64,000 nt of DNA from contig JBLDXI010000032.1 in assembly GCA_047495785.1 (NCBI GenBank), positions 186,001 to 250,000 of the forward strand. Reading direction: 5' to 3'. Below, in pieces: positions 47,586-57,940 of the stretch (position 1 is its first letter; each line of letters opens with the position of its first letter). The DNA comes from Lepidodermella squamata. Lineage: Eukaryota > Gastrotricha. Under the pieces are notes generated by a model. That model was given only the letters and a program-made list of their open reading frames with translations. It was not told the origin of the DNA and did no database searches. The position numbers were made by a program, and so were the translations under genes.

Positions 47586-48233
47586 ATGCTGAAACGATTC
47601 TTTAGATGGCAGCTTCCATCCATCAGTGGGGCGGTGAAATTCTCAGTGCATCTTCTTAGATCCACCCTAAGAGCTGTAGTTCTAATATGGATAATGATCT
47701 GGATTGAATTGCTGTATCGAGCTTTCTTGTACCTGAAGGGAGAGGAATCAACAATAATTCCTGTAAGCAAACCCGAGCCTACGATCTCTCATTCTTCATC
47801 TGTAAGTAATTTTGGACAAGAAAATCAAGAATTCATTCCTGTTCTCCAGATAAAGGCATCTAAAGGACGCCCGAGACAAATTGCTGTGTTGAGGCCTTAT
47901 TGCCATTCAACTTTCAAGAAAAAATCACCCGTTCGAGAACATGTTGTACCGCTCAAGCTAGAAGCTGGTGATTTCAAACTTGGGATGGATGACTTCAATC
48001 AGTATCGTCAGATCGATGTCGACCACAACACGGGAAAGAATCTCATGCTGAATGGTGGCGAAGAATCCATTCGACCCGTGCAAGCAAGATCTGAACTATT
48101 AAATGAGGCCCCGAGCTCTACAACAGTGTTGCCACGGCTCGCTTTGACGAAACAAATCCGGTCACTGAGTCGAAACATCAATTTCTCTGCAATCGCTTAC
48201 GAAATTTTTGGGTTTAAATTACATTCTTCTTGA
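47586..48233 (+). CDS. Unrecognised single-pass membrane protein
   Basis: A 215-aa single-exon frame from an ATG. A basic N-terminus (MLKRFFRWQ) precedes one hydrophobic helix (about 27-50, STLRAVVLIWIMIWIELLYRA), then a polar, Ser-rich and basic body. It has no cysteine pair, catalytic motif or repeat that I recognise. The layout (short N-terminus, TM, long lumenal part) is that of a type II Golgi protein, and the next gene downstream is a type II sulfotransferase on the same strand. A relation to that family is possible but no motif supports it. It could also be a young or decayed gene. Confidence 0.5.
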   Translation: MLKRFFRWQLPSISGAVKFSVHLLRSTLRAVVLIWIMIWIELLYRAFLYLKGEESTIIPVSKPEPTISHSSSVSNFGQENQEFIPVLQIKASKGRPRQIAVLRPYCHSTFKKKSPVREHVVPLKLEAGDFKLGMDDFNQYRQIDVDHNTGKNLMLNGGEESIRPVQARSELLNEAPSSTTVLPRLALTKQIRSLSRNINFSAIAYEIFGFKLHSS

Positions 48234-48273
48234 TATTATTTTTTTTATAAATTTTAATAAATGATTTTGACGT

Positions 48274-48438
48274 TCAAAAAATAAAGGCAAGTGGTTTCTT
48301 TTTATCCCGCACTTTCGCACAGCACAAAGCAGCCTGGCATTCAAATGCGGCTAAAATAGCAGCAAATAACGTTGAGACGAGAGACGAGAGAATAGAAATT
48401 GTTAAAATAACAACACATTTACAGGTGTGTTGTGGCAT
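48274..48438 (-). CDS. Possible 54-aa one-TM peptide
   Basis: A short ATG frame (MPQHTCKCVVILTIS...) with one hydrophobic helix and a Cys-rich AALCCAKVRDKKK tail, convergent with the gene at 47586. It is reported only because of its membrane-helix character; length and isolation make chance likely. Confidence 0.2.
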   Translation of the reverse strand: MPQHTCKCVVILTISILSSLVSTLFAAILAAFECQAALCCAKVRDKKKPLAFIF

Positions 48439-48651
48439 GAAATGACTGCGGTCATTCTCTTGACAATTGCAGTCTACGCTGAATAGTGCTATGAGCACAC
48501 GCTGTGTTGTAGTCTAGTCTCATGCAGATAACACTTTTATTATATTTAATATATATGCACTCCAAGATTAAACTATTTCTTAGCATTTATTAAAGTTATT
48601 GCAGCCTTTTTCACAGTGGGGAATGCTTTCAAGTCATGCTTTGCTGACGTT

Positions 48652-50162
48652 ATGAATCGAAGAATGCTAATCAAAGCTATTTCAATTACTGTGATCGCCA
48701 TTTTGGTTCTCGCGAATTTCAAAACCGCAGTCCAGACTCTGTTTCCAAACAACAGAAAGACCGAAAGCAGGATTCTACCCGCATTTCAAGATAAAAACGT
48801 CGGCGCCCTTCATCGGGAGGAAGTAAACTACGATGCTGATCAAGATGAAGCCGTAGAGAGAGATGACGATTTCGGTTCGCTTGCAACGATTTCTATTCCT
48901 TACAAACAACCGTCTGAGCAGAAGACGCAGGACGCATTTAATCAAGGACAAGGGGAAGACAGCTATATACAGTCTGTCTACGAGCCATCTTCGGAACTTG
49001 AAGAGCCGGGCCTTGCCGAGCTAGATCAAATCAAGGACAAACGGATTGAGGAGGAGATCGAGAAGAGGAAACATCGAGCTGCTGAAATCTGCAATATTTA
49101 TTATGGGAAACCGAAAGCTACCGTTGACGATAATCTGTTGCTGTCGATTTTGAGGTCAAGATCTCAGTAAGATACTGCTGAACTTCTTAGTCTGAATTAT
49201 CACCTGAGATTTTCAATTTTCCAGTATGGTACATGAAAAGTACAAAATGATTGTCTGCCTGTAAGTTTGCGTATAAGTTGCTGCTCATAATTCCTATGCC
49301 CTTTGCCCATTAGAAATTACAAGGTTGGAACGACAAATCTGTTGAATTATCTCATTCAAATCAGTGAGTCGCTGACGAAATCTTACAGCTACAACCGAAC
49401 AGCAGTGAATAAGGTTCACTCCCGCAACTTCACTACTCCGCACCTCAAATGGTTGATTCACTACCCAAAAGAGAAAATGCTCCAAATGCTGAACGATCCA
49501 AGTTACAAGCGAGTCATGCTGGTCCGTGATCCGCTTGAAAGATTTGTCTCCTCCTGGAAAGATAAGCTGACCAAAGAGCCAGCATCTCGAATGCCATCGG
49601 CTAACAGGCATTATCAAATGGTAGGTCCTCTTGAAAACACTTTCTTGATCAATATTGAAGGGTCCTTTGCAATAGGAGTTGGGAAGAACTGTGATAAAAA
49701 ATGTGCGGAAAAATGCAACAAAGGAAGAGATCCAGCGAGGTTACCCGGTTGCTTTGAGCGAATTGTTCGAATTTATGAAATTAGTCGATCAAAATGCTCA
49801 ACAGTGGGATCATCATTGGTAAGTGTTGATTAGATTAGTTTGGACTGCATAAGAACTTTTCCTAATTTAGGCGGCCTTACTTACACAACTGCCTCCCTTG
49901 CCACCTCAGGTACGACTTCATCGGCCATCTTGATAGCAAGGAAAACGGCGGCTTCGGCGCGGAGCTGGAGTACCTTGCACGCCAAGCTACTGGGGCAACA
50001 ACCGTACCAAGGGTTCCTCTACCCCCTGAGCGTTACGTTGACAAGAAAGCTGATTTGAGGACAGTTCCGCCAGAACTAATACGTGATATTATTACTCGAT
50101 ACTATCTGATGGACTATGCCGTATTCGATTATCCAATGCCGGATGCGTTTTCTAGCAGATAA
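48652..50162 (+). CDS. Carbohydrate (chondroitin 4-O type) sulfotransferase
   Basis: Five exons: 48652-49166, 49225-49260, 49314-49620, 49736-49818, 49871-50162 (1233 nt, 410 aa). A type II anchor (about 9-27, ISITVIAILVLANF) precedes an acidic stem. The 5'-phosphosulfate-binding segment is YKMIVCLNYKVGTTNLLNYL and the 3'-phosphate site VMLVRDPLERFVSSWK. The C-terminal family block is NAQQWDHHW, LHNCLPCHLRYDFIGHL and ITRYYLMDYAVFDYP, as in CHST11-14 enzymes. It would transfer sulfate from PAPS to glycosaminoglycan or other glycans in the Golgi. The fourth exon was placed by the family motif: the direct frame through 49621-49735 stays open but loses the HHW/CxPC block. A polyadenylation signal (AATAAA, 50170-50175) follows the stop closely. 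Confidence 0.85.
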
Positions 50163-50579
50163 ACCTCAAAATAAAAGAACACGCCGCTTTCTCAGTAATC
50201 GCTTAACAGTTCAAACATTACCTGACGGATTACAACCCACGAAAAATCTACGTCATTTTCATTTTCAATAAATCCTGCTATTTCGGCCCATCGATTTTGC
50301 CACCCTAAAATAATTACTGCTCATTAGTATTCAAGCCTCTCATTCCGCTGTTTTGGCAAGGCGTTATTTTTCGAGCTTGGGATACATTTCGAAGGTACGA
50401 GATGCTCAGGTGCACACACTGTAGTCAGTATCCTAATTTTGATGTGCGTCTGGTGCTTCATCGTGATTTATTAGCCAATATCTCAAATCAAAACTTTGTC
50501 AGGCGGCTGCACATATTTTTGTCTGGGGGCGTCAACCAGATCTTAGAGACATCAAATTCAAATCACATAATTTGCAAAA
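50163..50579. other. Short intergenic region
   Basis: 3' end of the sulfotransferase and promoter of the next receptor. AATAAA lies at 50170-50175. No other feature. Confidence 0.4.
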
Positions 50580-53010
50580 ATGATTCTTGCATCGTCCATA
50601 GCAGTCATTTATCTGCTAGCAACTCCACTGAATGCCCAAACCTTCAAATATGTTGCGAAAGATGACGGAAAGGTGTTAGATCAAGTTCCTCTAAGGATTC
50701 CATTGATTGCGAATCAACGTGAGTTTGTCTCTCAATGTGGGACGTCAACCTTATTTTCGTGTTATTTCAGGCGAACATGGACAACTGGCCACAGAGGGTA
50801 TCAAAATTGCCCTTGAGGCTATTCGAAATTCCTCGACGCTTATCACAAGTTACAACCTTGAAATTGACACAACTGATGACCGTTGCAACTCTGCTGTTGG
50901 AGTCTCAATGGTCGTCAGCATCCTGAATAGCATAACAGAAGGTGGTTCGCATACTTTTCCTCTGATACTGGGTCCACACTGCACTGGGGGAACCTTTTCA
51001 GGCTTAGCTTTCCGCCCGAATAATGTAGTCAGCTTCTCGACCTGGATTCTAGCAGTTGGTGACTCCAGGTTTGGCTTGATGCCTTCTTTTGATTCAGTCT
51101 TCATGGCTTTACCGTATTTCATCAACGGCAACGGCTGGAAACGCGTTTTTCTCTTCGCCGACAGTCTCATCACGCGTCGTAAACTCAATGAATTTCTCGC
51201 GGAAGGATTTCAAAAGCTGAATATAACTTTAGCCGGGGTCGTAACAGTAATTTTTGACGGGGCGGAACCACCCAGCTACTCAGTTATCCAGAGCTCTGTT
51301 GGCGAGTTAGCAGTAATGGACCCTCGTATCATAATTTTGAATACTGCATTGACAGTGAGTGTTGCATGCGCACTATATGATTTTAATCTTTTCGGTCCTC
51401 AATACGTGATACTGGCACCAGGTAATGCAATTTTCCTCCCTGATGCCCCTAACAAACCTCCAGGCTGCAGCGAAAAGATGCTGTTCGAAGTTCTTCAATC
51501 CGTCATCTACTTCTCACATGGAAAACGGCTTGATATCTATCCAGATTTAAAAGATGTTCTTGGACTGACTGGTCGGCAATTTGATGAGATCTTAAAGTCA
51601 AGGGTTCCAAATGCTGAGTTCCTACCAAGCTGGCATTTTGTTCGAGACCATTACTACACAGAAGTCGTTGCTGCTGCTGTTGTGCTCAACAAAACAGAAG
51701 CTTTACTTAGAAACCGTGGCGAGACCCTGGCGGACTGGGTTTCTTACAAAGAAAAATTCAAACAAAATGGAACATTTATAAGTTCTGTCATTCGTGAACA
51801 AGTCATCAACTTGCGTTTTGATAGCTTCACTATGGAGCCTGAACAACCTCTACGGACATTGAAAGCTCTAAGTGCTTTCTATCAAGTTCAAACAATTGAT
51901 GACCCTAGAATTCCCCTCACCCAGCGCATCAGATCAGTTCCGATTGCAACTGTCGACACAAAATTCGAACCTCCCAAGTACGGGCAAGGGCCAGCGAAAG
52001 TGAAATGGAGGACCTTCGATGGACGTGCACCTCTAGACAGATTCACAATTTACCAGATAAATATACCTGCAATGAATATTTTGGGAAGCATAATTTTCAA
52101 AACTCTGGCGTCAATTCTTGTCGCCATCCTCCTTCTATCCATACTCTTGAGCTTGGTCCTACGCAAATCACCGAAGTATCAAGATTCCACTCTACTTACA
52201 GCTATGCTTATCCTTATCTCACTTGGCACAATCATTTTAGCGATTTCCATAATTTTGTTCCCTCAAAAAGGATCGGCGAATGATCACTTTTTCTGCATGG
52301 CGGGGGCTGCGACAATCGTAGCAGGGATTTCTATGATTTCTTGCGGATTACTGGGTTATCTTCATGTTGCATACGTCGTTGCATTCTTCCACAGCAAAAC
52401 TGTTGTTAAAGAAAAGCGGAAGAGCAAACCCTCAATACAGCCAGCGTTGTTAGCCAATCAGATGAAGAAACTAACGCCTCCGAATCCCGAAATAATTCGC
52501 TTGATCAAAGCGTCTCAGAGGCCTACTATACTGCTTTCTTTGGGCTACTTTTTTATGCACGTGGCTGTTACAACCGCTTGGTTTCTAGCTGATCCATATG
52601 AAACCTACTTGTTTTACAGCAGTTTGGAGGTAGTTAATCCAAGTCTGGCTTTACAATACGTGAAATATGGTTGCAGGTTCTCAGCTGGGTCAAATCACTC
52701 TATCGGTTTCTCTTTATTTCTGGCCGCAACTTATCTGTTGCTATATCTGAGAACTCTTTATTTGGTGTTTTGTCTGCGGAAGTTTAGAACGGCCGAACTG
52801 AGCGACATTCATTCGACTCGGTTTGTGAGCTATAGCATTGGTATCGTAGTAATTGCGGCGGCGACCGCTATTCTAGCGTTCTTCAGGGAGGCAGATCCAG
52901 AAACCTTGGATATCATCATTTTTCTGGGTGTATTAGCGATTTGTGGAATTGTTGTTTGTGTTTTAGTGGTACCTAATACTCGCAAAAATGTGAAAGTTTT
53001 GCAATCCTAG
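50580..53010 (+). CDS. GABA-B-like class C GPCR, intron-poor member 1
   Basis: Two exons, 50580-50718 and 50771-53010 (2379 nt, 792 aa), with a single 52-nt intron. A signal peptide (MILASSIAVIYLLATPLNAQ) is followed by the ligand-binding domain (HGQLATEGIKIALEAIRNSS; TTDDRCNSAVGVSMVV; LGPHCTGGTFSGLAFRPNN; NGWKRVFLFADSL). The linker WRTFDGRAPLDR before TM1 carries the GABA-B W...G..P.D pattern. Seven hydrophobic segments follow from about residue 490, with AELSDIHSTR before TM6 and TM7 ending LVVPNTRKN, where GABA-B and class C members usually have PK. Its only intron is at the same place and phase as the first intron of the receptor at 40420, so the others were lost here or gained there. It is a tandem partner of the next gene, same strand. 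Ligand unknown. Confidence 0.87.
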
Positions 53011-53552
53011 CCGAGTGGAATACAAAATGCCAAGTAAATATCCGGTAAATATCGCACATCAGGAGCATTTTGAGATTTAACAGTTGTGCCGAAGCTATTT
53101 TGTAGCATTCGAGAAATAAGACCTCAATGTGAATCAAATGCAGAATTGACATTGTCCACAATGAAGCGGTTTCAGCCTTCGTGTGAACAAATCTTACATC
53201 ATAAGAGTATTTCAGGTTCTCCGATGTCAAGATATTAGCGTCCAGCTTCGAACATAATTCTCCCTAGCTTCGATTCAAAACATTTAAAGTGTTGTGTTTC
53301 TTTTTGTTGCCAGCCATATTCGGCTGAAAAGGAAACATAGTTTAGCAGTAAATCTATCATTCGCACGGAAATAACATCATAGGAGCCCCTTGAATTGATG
53401 TAGGCACAACATACCGCCTCCATCTATTCAAGCCACCGCCCCCTCAGAAAGATGAAAAATTATTCGCAAGGTCAGCGTCAGGTTTCGCGACGTTTGTTTT
53501 TGAACTATTTGAAGATCAGCAAGATAAAAAAATCAGTCATCCCTTTTAGAAA
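53011..53552. other. Short intergenic region
   Basis: Between the tandem receptors. Nothing recognised. Confidence 0.4.
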
Positions 53553-56115
53553 ATGAAATCATATCTAGAACTAACAAGGATCTTCGTTTTGACAACCATT
53601 TGCTCAAGCTCACTGCTGGTTTTTGCTCAAGCTCCGTCAGAATGGCCGAAAATAATGAGAGCCAATATGTCGAATACACTGCAATCAAACAAGTCGCGGA
53701 CTCAAATTAGGATCCCTCTTATTGGAAGCATCGGTAATTTCTTGTTTATTACGCCGCTCAATAACAGTGATAACCTTCTTTTTCTGGTCTTCAGCTGGTC
53801 TTCAAAACGCCCATGGACCTCTTGCATTTGAGGGCATTCAAATCGCTCTCGACGCCCTAATGAATTCCACGAATCTATTCTCGAACTACGAAATAGTCAT
53901 CGAGCTGTTTGATGACAGGTGTAATGCCGCTTTCGGCGTCGATATGCTCATTAAAATGCTCGACAACATGTGGAACGGTAAGGTGAATTACGCTCCACTA
54001 ATGCTGGGTCCTCACTGCCCAGGTGGTACTTTCGCTGGCCAAGCATTTGGCCCTAATAATGTGATAAGCTTCACAACTTGGGCCGTATCGGTTGGGAGAT
54101 CCAGGATGGGCTTGATGCCGTCATTTGATGCTATTTACAATGCGCTGCCGTACTTTCTCGCCTCGCAAAATTGGAGGAGGGTTTTCCTTCTGACAGAAAC
54201 CTTACAAACTCGCAAGTTTCTTGACGATTCGATAAGTCTTGGTATGCAAGATGTAAATATGACTGTTGCTGGGGTAGTACGAATAACGTTCGATGGCACT
54301 AATCTCCCAACTCACGAAGCAGTTGGTCAAGTGATTGGAGAGCTGGCTAGTCTCGACCCTCGGGTCATGATTTTCAACACAGCCATGACAGTCGTAATTT
54401 CGTGCTATTTGTATAAATTCAAGCTCTACGGCTCGCAGTATGTCATACTCTTCAATGGAAACACGATTTTCTACCCTGACTCGCCTGCTAAGCCTCCATT
54501 CTGCTCGGAAGATCATTTGTTTGAGATATTGAAGTCTGTCATCTACTTCTCTCACGGCAAGAGGTTGGATGTATTCCCCGATGCAAAAGATGTCGTTGGC
54601 ATGTCAGGGCGTGTTTTCGATAATATGATGAAATCTAGAATTCCTGACGCTGAATTTCTGCCGCAGTGGCACTTTGTACGTGACCATTATTACAGTGAGG
54701 TTATTTCTGGCGCAGTCGTGCTTAATCGAACGGAGGCGCGTTTGGCGGAAGCTGGTCTAGGAACCATTAAGGATTGGCTCACCTCGGGCGGAAATTTTAG
54801 GAAAAATGGAGATCTCATAAGTTCTATTATTAGAAGTGAAACTGAAGATCTGAAGTATGAAAGCTTCACCCTCGAAAGCACTCTGCCCATCCACAGCTTC
54901 AAAGCCCTGAGTGCGGTGTATCAAGTCCAGGTGTCAGATGATACAAAACTAAGTTATCGAAAGCGGGTCCGCTATTACCCTGTTGGTTCTGTTGACACGA
55001 CTTACAGCCCTGTTCTAGTTCGCTATGGTCCATTCAACATCAAATGGAGAACTACGGATGGCCAGGCACCGGCCGACTCGCTCAGGATTCTTGCTACCAA
55101 AGCCCCGATAATGACTTTTTTAACCGACGTAGTTGTATCGATTATTGCAGCAATCCTACTCACACTGGACCTTGGTGTGATGCTCATCTTTTCCCTCAAG
55201 AGATCATCTCCTATCATACAAAATTCAGTGGTACAGTTGAGCACCCTCGTACTTATTGGTAGCATCCAGATGGTATGCACGGTCTTCATCTTCCCTCGGG
55301 CCTCTAGCCACGAAGCTAGTAAGTACTGTATGGCAGGGTCCTTCTCGTTCACTATCGGCTTTACGATGATAGCAGTAGCTTTGTTGGGTAAACTCCATCT
55401 TGCCTATGCCACTGGTGTTAAAGCGAAGACTTTGACTGCAAACCTGAATAGCTCCAGAGCCTCAACAAATAAATCCGGAGCTTCTCGTCCAAGTTTAGGG
55501 GTAGCTCCAGCACCCACCCCTAGGGCCAGCGCTAATAGCCGAGGGCCTAGCCAAAGTGCTAGTAGCATGATGATGACTCCAGCCCCAAAAGTCAAAACAA
55601 TAATAGACCGTCAATTTTTCGACCGAAATATCAAGCGTTGCTGCATTGCTGTGGTCATGTATGTTCTCATCGAGACCGCATTTATGAGTCTTTGGTTCGC
55701 CATCGAGCCGATAGGAACGTCTGTCCGTCATGGCGACCTTCAAATCGTTCATGAGAGTTTGGGCTACAAACCCTATCAAATTGGCTGTGAAATAGCGGCA
55801 AGTTCAACTATTTCTGTTGGCTTTATCGGTTTCTTCGTCATTTGCTACGTGCTGGTGTTCTTGCGTTCGTTGTACCTTGTTTTCGCTTTGAAGAAGTTTG
55901 AGCTTGATGAAATCAACGACTTGCATTTCACCAGAACTGTCACCTACTGTATTGGCATAGTTTTCATAGCTTGTGGCGCTTTGATTGTCGCCGTTTTCAA
56001 AGATAGCGATCCTGGCACTATTCAAACGGTATTTTTTGCGGGAATCTTCGCCATCCATGGACTATGCTTTAGTGTGATCTTCGCGCCCAAAGTAATCATG
56101 GTGCTAAAGACATAA
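53553..56115 (+). CDS. GABA-B-like class C GPCR, intron-poor member 2
   Basis: Two exons, 53553-53733 and 53795-56115 (2502 nt, 833 aa). The signal peptide is about residues 1-25 (FVLTTICSSSLLVFAQ). The ligand domain is close to its neighbour's (HGPLAFEGIQIALDALMNST; LFDDRCNAAFGVDMLI; LGPHCPGGTFAGQAFGPNN; SQNWRRVFLLTETL). The linker is WRTTDGQAPADS. Seven hydrophobic segments follow, with a long Ser/Ala/Pro-rich intracellular loop after TM3 (SSRASTNKSGASRPSLG) that the neighbour lacks. DEINDLHFTR precedes TM6 and TM7 ends IFAPKV, keeping the class C PK. The single 61-nt intron matches the neighbour's position. AATAAA lies at 56273-56278. Clear tandem duplicate; the extended loop suggests different intracellular partners. 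Confidence 0.88.
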
Positions 56116-56715
56116 GTGCTAGTCTGTAAACAACGGCTGGAACTATTCGCTTCGGTGTGGTCTTCGTTACTGAAGACTTAGACTTGTCCATTGGGACTCT
56201 TAGACTCAACCTAACGCATTACTGAGCGTAGTTTTATACCAAACGTATACATTTGTAATATTCTTGAATTGTAATAAAGTGTACAGTGTACGAATGTTGT
56301 ATCATATCAAATCCACCTTAATCGCACCCTCATATGAGCGATCGATTAGATAGAGGCGACATTTCTGGTGGAACGTGGCTATCTACGCTCATAAAAAGCA
56401 CAACGCGAGGTCAGGTTAAACCTTACGCCGTTGTAATTGCATTTGCTGTTGCAGTATCTAGGTATGCGTTGGCACTTATTACACACGACACAAAAGGCTG
56501 TTTACAAGATCACACTGTATGCGAAACCGTGGTCTCCTTTTACAGTACGTCTAGCATTCGCATTGTTGTGAAAGTTTCAAATTTGTGCATAAAAAACTGG
56601 CTAGCTAACGGTGTTTCACACATTAGTCCACAAATTGTGCACAATTTCTCATTACGGATGACCCTTTGTTTAGGATGGTAAAATTGCTTAAACAGGCGAT
56701 GCTTTTCGATCAATT
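56116..56715. other. Intergenic region
   Basis: Holds the polyadenylation signal of the receptor (56273-56278) and the presumed promoter of the next gene. The open frame at 56334-56681 lacks support. Confidence 0.4.
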
Positions 56716-57910
56716 ATGACTGCTTCCCCTTATCGAGCCGCGTTAGTTGTTGCAGCGGTGATTTCAACTGTTCCAATTTTCCTGGTCCTTCGCGGGTTGT
56801 ACCATCAATGGCAACTCGAAAGGCTCTCCAACAAATGGCAAAGGCTGGATGCATACAGCCAGTTCCCATCTCAAGCGGGAGACATTTGCGCGGGCCAAAA
56901 CAAAACTTACAACGCTTCCTTAATGCATGATCCTTACTTTTTTGGGCAAATGCTTCTAAGTGGGAATTTGTAAGATTTTTCCAATATAGCTTCTAACAAA
57001 ACGATCAATTTTCCCTATTTTACAGTATTGTGAACGAACGCTACAATTTCATCGTATGCTTGTAAGGAATGCAGTGTTTCTCATGCACTTCTGGTCACTT
57101 TCTTTTGCCTCTGTAGTAATCGTGACGAGCCAGCTTTCGAAGCTGTTCAGCACTACTTTGACTTCATCGGAAGTCCGTCGCCGAAATACGAAGCTCTAAT
57201 TAGCGCCCTGCAGAAAATGCTAGCTGCAGAGTCGAAGAAACAGGAATATCTGGAAACCAAGCGTTTAATGCTTCTTGAAGACCAAGCGATTCGATTGGCA
57301 AATCCACGACTCCCAAAAGGCTTTACATGGATTGCTTTGGTCGGGAACCCACTGAATCGACTACTCGATGTGCTACAGCTGATGAATAGCAATCTTGATG
57401 ATTACATCATGCGGCCAAGATATTCGTTCGACCCTGTAGCGGTAATTAGGAATCCCAGGCAAATACCCACCTTAATATGAATTTTTGTTGTAGGATTTAG
57501 TTGTGAGGATTATCAAGAAGATGCGACCAAAGGCGATTTTGGCATACTCTCAGCCAGACATTACCTTCGAAGAGTTTTTCACCTTTCTCAATACAATGAC
57601 TCCAGCTGACGAATCTGTGCTGCTCGGAGGTGGATTGTTCACGCCTTACTACGACATCTGCAAGCCTTGTGATATCAAATACGACCACCGCTTCCGTCTG
57701 GAGACTTTCACGTCTGACTTCCAAGATTTGAGCCAAAGACTGGTCGGGAAGGACCAAATAATGGAATTTGGACCAGTGCTACAGCCTCTCCCGGATTTAG
57801 TAACTGCTGAACTTGACAAATTACCTCGTAATATTGTTTCTCAAGTCTTAACTAAACTATTTTCAACTGATTACAAGTTATTTGGTTACGAAATTCCGGC
57901 TCAAAAATAA
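56716..57910 (+). CDS. Carbohydrate-sulfotransferase-like protein with degenerate PAPS sites
   Basis: Four exons: 56716-56969, 57026-57061, 57117-57441, 57494-57910 (1032 nt, 343 aa). A type II anchor (about 7-27, ALVVAAVISTVPIFLVL) is present. Exon 2 is 36 nt with the same phases as exon 2 of the sulfotransferase at 48652, and encodes the matching IVNERYNFIVCL, so the two are paralogues. The motif order is kept: ITFEEFFTFLNTM, then CKPCDIKYDHRFRLETF (compare LPCHLRYDFIGHL), then a YKLFGYEIP ending. The 5'-phosphosulfate loop (KVGTTN in the paralogue) is replaced by RDEPAFE, and the 3'-phosphate site reads LVGNPLNRLLDVL instead of LVRDPLERFVSSW. Sulfate transfer is therefore unlikely. The frame is open and splice sites are sound, so it looks like a pseudoenzyme rather than a pseudogene. 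It converges on the fucosyltransferase with 30 bp between stops. Confidence 0.78.
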
Positions 57911-57940
57911 ATCATTGTTTTTATTCATGAAAGACTTTTG

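Noticed and set aside
49621-49735. Reading the sulfotransferase straight through this segment as coding
   Set aside because: The frame is open but leads away from the conserved HHW / CxPC / YDFIG block; splicing out 115 nt restores it.
56334-56681. 115-codon plus-strand frame upstream of the sulfotransferase-like gene
   Set aside because: No motif, no neighbour homology, and it overlaps the expected promoter.
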